A DNA stretch of 53,510 nt, from the NCBI RefSeq assembly GCF_003368535.1, contig NZ_QSLN01000012.1, forward strand, positions 1 to 53,510. Direction: 5' to 3'. The translations under genes were made by a program, and so were the position numbers. This DNA comes from Ammonifex thiophilus (GTDB lineage: Bacteria > Bacillota > Desulfotomaculia > Desulfotomaculales > Ammonificaceae). Each line of letters starts with the position of its first letter. Positions within the stretch are counted from its first letter, which is position 1. A model generated the notes under the pieces. It searched no databases. It worked only from the letters and a program-made list of their open reading frames with translations, and was not told the DNA's origin. Shown here piece after piece: positions 49,135 to 53,510 of this stretch.

Positions 49135-50034
49135 ATGAAAAAGGTAGTGAGTGTGAGCCTAGGCTCATCCCGTCGGGATCATACCGTAGAAGTGGAACTC
49201 CTGGGTGAGCGCTTCCTCATAAGCCGAAAGGGGACGGACGGCAGCCTGGAGCGGGCCATAAGCCTGCTGAAGGAGCTCGACGGTAAAGTAGACGCTATCG
49301 GTTTAGGAGGCATCGATGTTTACCTGGTGGCGGGAGGGAAAAGGTATCCGGTAAGGGACGGGCTCAAGCTTTTAAGGGCGGTTAAACATACCCCCGTATG
49401 CGACGGCTCCGGGCTCAAGCACACGCTGGAGCGGGAGGTGGTAAAACACCTCTTCCGGGAGGGGATAATGTACCCCGGACAGAAAGTTCTCCTGGTAAGC
49501 GCAGTGGATCGCTTCGGCATGGCTGAGGCTCTGGTAGAGAAAGGCGCGCGGGTCTGTTTCGGCGACCTCATCTTCGCGCTGGGCATCCCCATCCCTCTTT
49601 ACAGCCTGCGCACGGTGGCTTTTCTGGCTCACTTCGTCCTACCCGTGGTAGGCATGCTCCCCTTCAAGTGGATCTACCCCACAGGCAAGAAGCAGGAGGC
49701 TCCTAAGCCGAAGTATGAGCGCTTCTTCGCTTGGGGGGAGGTTATAGCCGGCGACTTTCACTATATAAGACGCTACCTCCCGCCTCGCCTGGAGGGCAAA
49801 ATCATCCTCACCAATACCACCACCAAGGAGGATGAGGCCCTCTTAAGAGAGCGGGGCGTCCGGATGCTCGTGACCACCACTCCCGTGATAGAGGGGCGTT
49901 CCTTCGGCACCAATGTTCTGGAAGCGATGTTCCTGGCCATCCTGGGCAAGCGCTGGGAGGAGGCCCGCCCCGAAGAGTATCTGGAACTCATCCGTCGGCT
50001 GAACCTGACCCCCACCGTGAGAGTGCTGAACTAA
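49135..50034 (+). CDS. Conserved protein of unknown function
   Basis: This 299-residue protein starts MKKVVSVSLGSSRRDHTVE. I recall relatives in Moorella-like clostridia being labelled quinate 5-dehydrogenase, but I see no support for that name. Conserved-looking stretches are VDAIGLGGIDVYLVAGGKRYPVRDGLKL, VKHTPVCDGSGLKHTLER, a Rossmann-like VLLVSAVDRFGMAEALVEKGARVCFGDLIFALGIPIPL and ILTNTTTKEDEALLRERGVRMLVTTTPVIEGRSFGTNVLEAM. A nucleotide- or cofactor-binding fold is likely; the reaction is unknown. It follows the Ctp protease by 15 bases. The stop overlaps the convergent L,D-transpeptidase stop. Confidence 0.75.
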   Translation: MKKVVSVSLGSSRRDHTVEVELLGERFLISRKGTDGSLERAISLLKELDGKVDAIGLGGIDVYLVAGGKRYPVRDGLKLLRAVKHTPVCDGSGLKHTLEREVVKHLFREGIMYPGQKVLLVSAVDRFGMAEALVEKGARVCFGDLIFALGIPIPLYSLRTVAFLAHFVLPVVGMLPFKWIYPTGKKQEAPKPKYERFFAWGEVIAGDFHYIRRYLPPRLEGKIILTNTTTKEDEALLRERGVRMLVTTTPVIEGRSFGTNVLEAMFLAILGKRWEEARPEEYLELIRRLNLTPTVRVLN

Positions 50035-50651
50035 AGCCCCAAAAGTTCGTAAGTTTTTTCGTCCACTTCGCCTAGCGAGGGAAGGCGGTAGTGCTGCTGA
50101 AAGCGGCGCACCGCCTCCTTTGTCCGGGCATCGAAGCGGCCACTAATGGGGCCAGCGTAAAAGCCTTGGCGCTGGAGCACCCGCTGCACCTCCATGACAT
50201 CGCTGCCGCAATCCCCTTCCCGCAAGACGCGGGGTCCCCGCAAAATCTCGCCCACCACTATAACCGGTGTTCCCGGCTGCACGCGGGGGTAAAGCTCTTC
50301 TATGTCTCGGTTGAACATCCGGATGCATCCCTGGCTTTCGTGCCGCCCTATGCTCCAGGGCTTGTTGGTGCCGTGCAGGCCGTAAATTCCCCAAGGGACA
50401 TCGAGCCCTATCCAGCGGGTGCCGAAGCCGGAACCCCAGTTCATCGCCTTGCGGATGACGCGCCAGCTGCCTACCGGCGTGGGGGTCCCTGCTTTGCCGA
50501 CGGCTACCGGGTAGATTTTTACCAGGCGGTCTTCGCTGAAGACCAGAAGACGGCACTGCCAGGTGTCCACTACCAGGAAGAGGGAAGGATTGGCCTCAGA
50601 ATTCCCCGTCGGCAGGTAAAGAAGCATTAGGGCCAGTAAAAAACCTTTCAA
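50031..50651 (-). CDS. L,D-transpeptidase with C-terminal peptidoglycan-binding domain
   Basis: This 206-residue YkuD-family enzyme makes 3-3 cross-links or anchors wall proteins. It has a short signal peptide (about 1-20), the YkuD domain (about 24-130) with GLHG (His93) and HESQGCIRMFNRD (His104 and the catalytic Cys109), then a peptidoglycan-binding repeat (about 145-205, VMEVQRVLQRQGFYAG). The small size is typical of spore-former enzymes. It diverges from the amidase gene. Confidence 0.93.
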   Translation of the reverse strand: MKGFLLALMLLYLPTGNSEANPSLFLVVDTWQCRLLVFSEDRLVKIYPVAVGKAGTPTPVGSWRVIRKAMNWGSGFGTRWIGLDVPWGIYGLHGTNKPWSIGRHESQGCIRMFNRDIEELYPRVQPGTPVIVVGEILRGPRVLREGDCGSDVMEVQRVLQRQGFYAGPISGRFDARTKEAVRRFQQHYRLPSLGEVDEKTYELLGL

Positions 50652-50719
50652 CTCCGATTCCCTCCGTTGGACTTCTTCCTGCCCTTTTATTCTCCGGAAG
50701 ACGTTCGCCTCTTACCAGG

Positions 50720-50782
50720 AAAGTTTTGTCTTCGCGGGGAAGGGTTTTGTCGAGCGGTGCCGAATAACAGATACAAAACTTT
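50720..50782. promoter_or_regulatory. GTTTTGTC repeat cluster in the ldt/amidase gap
   Basis: GTTTTGTC occurs at 50723-50730 and 50744-50751 (21 bases apart, two helical turns). AAAGTTTTGT (50720-50729) is also a perfect 10-base inverted match to ACAAAACTTT (50773-50782). The gap at 50652-50814 lacks any gene; these repeats could be a shared operator. Confidence 0.4.
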
Positions 50783-50814
50783 ACCGCGTTAGAGAAAGGA
50801 GGTGGAGTACCGGC

Positions 50815-51693
50815 ATGGGACCATGGTTCGGAAGGCGGCTCCTCTCTGGCGTCCCTCTGTTCCTTCTCTTCTTACTCGCTCTTCCTCTGGTGGCCCGTGC
50901 TGCCACCCGGGTAGAGGTCAGCGGTTCGGTGGTCAATTTGCGGGCGGGCCCGGGCACGGATTATCCGGTGATCGGGCAGGTTAGCCGGGGCACGTTGCTG
51001 GCGGTGATAGGGGAGGCGCGGGGCTGGTACAACGTGGTTTTGCCCGACGGTCGGCGGGCTTTCATCGCCGGCTGGCTGGCGCGTCCCCTGGGAGAAGCTG
51101 CTCCCAGCCGCGGAGGAGAAGAGCGCCTCATCCCCTCGGCACTGGCGGGGAAGAAGATAGCCCTTGACCCGGGCCACGGGGGCTCCGATCCCGGCGCCGT
51201 TGGCCCCACCGGATTCCAGGAAAAGGAGTTCACTTTAGGGGTGGCCCGGCTGCTGGCGGTGAGGCTCAGGGAGCGCGGGGCGCAGGTGCTTCTCACCCGG
51301 GACAGAGATACGGACGTGGGGCTTCGTGCCCGGGTCAGGATGGCCAACGACTGGGGGGCCGATGTCTTCCTCTCCGTCCATGCCAACGCTTCTACCGATT
51401 CTTCGGTCGCTGGACTCAGCACCTGGTACTGCCCGGTTGGGGGCAATCCTGAGGAAAGCTGCCGCTTGGCTCAGTGTCTACAAAAAGCTCTGGTTGGAGA
51501 GCTCCAGCTGCCGGATCTGGGGGTGCGCACGGCCAACTTCTTCGTGACCAAGTACACCCAGATGCCGGCAGCTCTAGTGGAGATAGGTTTTATTTCTAAC
51601 CCCTACGAGGAGTCACTCCTTAAGACTCCCGAGTTTCAGGCGAAGGCGGCCAAGGCTTTGGCGGACGGTTTGGAGCGGTACTTCTCCTCCTAG
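50815..51693 (+). CDS. N-acetylmuramoyl-L-alanine amidase with SH3 domain
   Basis: This 292-residue exported enzyme cleaves the bond between MurNAc and the stem peptide. It has a signal peptide (about 1-30, ending VARAAT), a bacterial SH3 domain (about 33-90, SGSVVNLRAGPGTDYPVIG) and an Amidase_3 domain (about 112-290). The zinc site is seen as DPGHGGSDPGA (His), EKEFTLG (Glu) and SVHANAS (His), and the catalytic Glu in ALVEIGFISNPYEE. AAAGGAGG precedes the ATG. Confidence 0.94.
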   Translation: MGPWFGRRLLSGVPLFLLFLLALPLVARAATRVEVSGSVVNLRAGPGTDYPVIGQVSRGTLLAVIGEARGWYNVVLPDGRRAFIAGWLARPLGEAAPSRGGEERLIPSALAGKKIALDPGHGGSDPGAVGPTGFQEKEFTLGVARLLAVRLRERGAQVLLTRDRDTDVGLRARVRMANDWGADVFLSVHANASTDSSVAGLSTWYCPVGGNPEESCRLAQCLQKALVGELQLPDLGVRTANFFVTKYTQMPAALVEIGFISNPYEESLLKTPEFQAKAAKALADGLERYFSS

Positions 51694-51719
51694 TCTCAAG
51701 CAGGGAGGTTTAAGCACCT

Positions 51720-53390
51720 TTGACGGTTAAAATACTTCTTCCTTCGGAGAAGGAGCTGGAGGAAAGACTGATCGGTATTTTGGTGCAAGAGTTCGGGGCA
51801 CGCGTTGGGGAAGACTGGGAAGAAGCTGATCTGGTGATTCTTAGTAGGGAAAGGGCGGAGGATGGGAACTGGCGGCTCTGCCGGGAGATCAAGCAGAAAA
51901 CACCAGCGCTGGTGGCAGTGGTGGAGAAGAACGCCGTTTCTCCTCCACCGCCTGTAGAAGAGGTGGATGACTTCCTTCCGCCCCAGCCGGAAGAGATAAA
52001 GGTACGGGTAGCCAATCTTTTGCGGGTGGCGGCCGTCCGGAGGCAGATCCCTAAAGGGATCCCGGACGACGCTGCCCCTTTCTTTTCTTCTTCCGGGTTG
52101 GTTACTCCCTTGCGAGTGGATCTCCCCAGAGGTTTAGGCAAAGAGGCTTTGGACAGGCTCCTGAGTCTGCTTAAGGAGTCTCTGGGCACGGCGGTCATCC
52201 TTCTTTTGCCCCGCCATTTCCCGGAGTTTCACCCAGAAAACGAGTGGGAATACGTAGACAGCCCCTACTGCCGGACCCTGCTGACGATCACCGGGGACCG
52301 GGGTTTTTCCCTCTGCCGCTACGCCCACTGGCTTAGCGGAATAAGGGCGGTAGGGGAGAGGCGCTCTATTTATCTCCCTTGCCCCGGCGGGCTCCTGTTG
52401 GGAGCGGCGCCCGTTTTCCTGGAGTTCTTCGGGGCCAGGTACCCCGTAGGGGTGTTGGTGGCGGGGTTGGGCGAAGCTCCCCTGGGTGCCACCTTGAAAG
52501 AGGTGAGCCAGCGCTTTAAATTCAGCTATCTGCAACTTCGTCAGGCGGCGGGGCTGGCGCGCCACAAGGCTTCTCGTCCGGACGAGTTGGCTGGCAGGAA
52601 TATACTGGAGGCGGTGAGGGATTACCTCCAGCAGGAAATCTCGCGAGCTTACCTCCGGGCTTACAGCCTGGTAGGAAGACGGGTAGAGGATGCCGCTTCT
52701 GCTTTGGACACCGGCGATTCCGCCATGGGGAAGCTGGCCACGACCCTTTTTCACGAGATCCGCAATCCCTTGACTTCCATCAAGGGGGTGCTCCAGCTCC
52801 TTTACGAAAAACGGGACGATCAAGATCCGGAAAGGCGCTACCTGGAAGTGGTGCTGGGGGAGCTCGACCGTACGGTGAGGATAATCCGTAACTTTCTCTA
52901 TTTTGCTCGTCCCCGAGATTACCATCCAGTGCCGACCGATCTCAATGTTTTGCTGAAGGATATTGTTCTTATGGTGGAGCTCCAGGCTAAAGCCGCCCAT
53001 GTCGAGGTGAGCTACGACTCCCACCCCGGCACTCCCGTGATCTTGGCCGATCCGGATCTTATCAAGCAGGCGGTTCTGAACCTGGCCCAGAACGCGCTGC
53101 AGGCCATGCCTCAGGGCGGTAAGCTGTTTTTCCGGCTTTACCCCGAAGGAGATGAGTGGGTGGTAATCGAGGTGGAAGACACGGGGGTGGGCATCCCGCC
53201 GGAGCACTTTCCCCGCCTTGGGGAGGCCTTTTTCACCACCCGGCGAGGGGGCACAGGGCTAGGTTTGGCCGTAAGCTACCAGATAGCGAAAATGCACGGC
53301 GGGCGTATAGAGGTGGAAAGCGAAGAAGGGAAAGGAAGCAAGTTCAGGATAAAGGTTCCCCGAAAGGTGCCCAAAGAAGAAGACTGTTAG
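51720..53390 (+). CDS. Sensor histidine kinase with PocR-like domain
   Basis: This 556-residue soluble kinase has a receiver-like N-terminus (about 1-105) that lacks an obvious phospho-acceptor (ADLVILS replaces the Asp strand). A PocR-type sensor domain follows (about 145-262) with Cys184, Cys199 and Cys221 (LPCPGGLLLGAAPVF). Next come a HisKA dimerisation helix with His345 in FHEIRNPLTSIKG and a HATPase_c domain with NLAQNALQAM (N box), DTGVGI (G1) and GTGLGLAVSYQIAKMHGG (G2). It has no membrane span. No response regulator is in the window. It starts at TTG 51720 after GGGAGG. Confidence 0.9.
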   Translation: MTVKILLPSEKELEERLIGILVQEFGARVGEDWEEADLVILSRERAEDGNWRLCREIKQKTPALVAVVEKNAVSPPPPVEEVDDFLPPQPEEIKVRVANLLRVAAVRRQIPKGIPDDAAPFFSSSGLVTPLRVDLPRGLGKEALDRLLSLLKESLGTAVILLLPRHFPEFHPENEWEYVDSPYCRTLLTITGDRGFSLCRYAHWLSGIRAVGERRSIYLPCPGGLLLGAAPVFLEFFGARYPVGVLVAGLGEAPLGATLKEVSQRFKFSYLQLRQAAGLARHKASRPDELAGRNILEAVRDYLQQEISRAYLRAYSLVGRRVEDAASALDTGDSAMGKLATTLFHEIRNPLTSIKGVLQLLYEKRDDQDPERRYLEVVLGELDRTVRIIRNFLYFARPRDYHPVPTDLNVLLKDIVLMVELQAKAAHVEVSYDSHPGTPVILADPDLIKQAVLNLAQNALQAMPQGGKLFFRLYPEGDEWVVIEVEDTGVGIPPEHFPRLGEAFFTTRRGGTGLGLAVSYQIAKMHGGRIEVESEEGKGSKFRIKVPRKVPKEEDC

Positions 53391-53446
53391 TGTAAAGTTA
53401 CCGTAGGAGTTCTTGCAGGAGCCGAGGGAGGAGAAAAAGAAGAAGA

Positions 53447-53510
53447 GACCTCACCGTCCTTTTGCCAGGGACGAGTAGTTGACAATCCAACCACTCAGGA
53501 GGGTGAGGTC
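53447..53510. repeat. Three-armed inverted-repeat element at the window edge
   Basis: The outer arms GACCTCACC (53447-53455) and GGTGAGGTC (53502-53510) are perfect complements. Inside lie two further hairpins: GTCC/GGAC (53456-53459 with 53469-53472) and GAGTAGTTG/CAACCACTC (53473-53481 with 53488-53496, one A-C mismatch). The whole would fold as a three-way junction. The window ends exactly at the outer arm, so what follows is unknown. It may be a structured RNA, a leader or a terminator. Confidence 0.5.

Noticed and set aside
53401..53446. GAG-rich stretch as a TRAP binding site
   Set aside because: The GAG/TAG triplets are irregularly spaced (0 to 9 bases), not the 2-3 base spacing TRAP needs.
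53447..53510. Transposon terminal repeat or T-box
   Set aside because: No transposase or target duplication is visible and the T-box core sequence is absent; it is kept as an unassigned structure.

Overview
The window is about 53.5 kb of gene-dense bacterial chromosome. It is GC-rich, has short intergenic gaps, uses many TTG and GTG starts, and carries strong AGGAGG-type ribosome sites. Gene content (SpoVR, FapA/DUF342, YlbF, MurT/GatD, long-form HPF, TRAP/MtrB, the dnaE-accDA-pfkA-pyk order, an adenosylcobalamin-type ribonucleotide reductase and Hsp20) points to an anaerobic, probably thermophilic Firmicute of the Moorella/Ammonifex kind. That placement is inference from gene content. I see no insertion sequence, prophage, CRISPR array or rRNA.

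Layout. 1-2.9 kb: the 3' end of tuf with its terminator, a minus-strand tRNA-Ala(CGC), and a minus-strand pair of a membrane-anchored DUF4912 protein and a GH57 branching enzyme. 2.9-6.2 kb: a GH15 glucoamylase-type enzyme, trmL and an NlpC/P60 peptidase. 6.2-15.3 kb: dnaE, mtrB (TRAP), a DUF2007 protein, accD (apparently starting at CTG), accA, pfkA, pyk and a DedA protein. 15.3-20.3 kb: a class II ribonucleotide reductase interrupted at its catalytic cysteine by an intein, then murT-gatD. 20.3-28.5 kb: hsp20, DUF3786, a Nudix hydrolase, minC, galT-glgA, fapA-like and spoVR. 28.5-31.4 kb: minus-strand pstS-pstC-pstA behind a tandem Pho-box-like promoter. 31.5-37.2 kb: a DUF2225 protein, a GAF/HD-GYP protein, a YlbF-family protein, a membrane GAF/degenerate-GGDEF protein and comF. 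37.2-45.0 kb: hpf behind a sigma-H-like promoter, a conserved unknown gene, secA, prfB with its programmed frameshift, a YitT-family protein and a split transketolase. 45-53.4 kb: ftsE-ftsX, an EnvC-like M23 peptidase, a Ctp protease, a conserved unknown gene, an L,D-transpeptidase, an amidase and a PocR-type sensor kinase. The right edge holds an unexplained three-armed inverted repeat.

Together the genes cover glycogen metabolism, lower glycolysis tied to fatty-acid initiation, peptidoglycan modification and remodelling, phosphate uptake, and second-messenger or stress signalling. No wholly new multi-gene system is evident. The observations most worth checking are regulatory or architectural: the intein with a decayed endonuclease, the Pho-box array, a Shine-Dalgarno-sequestering inverted repeat before the DUF2225 gene, the sigma-H-like hpf promoter, the CTG start of accD, the ambiguous pstC start, and the three-armed element at 53447-53510.
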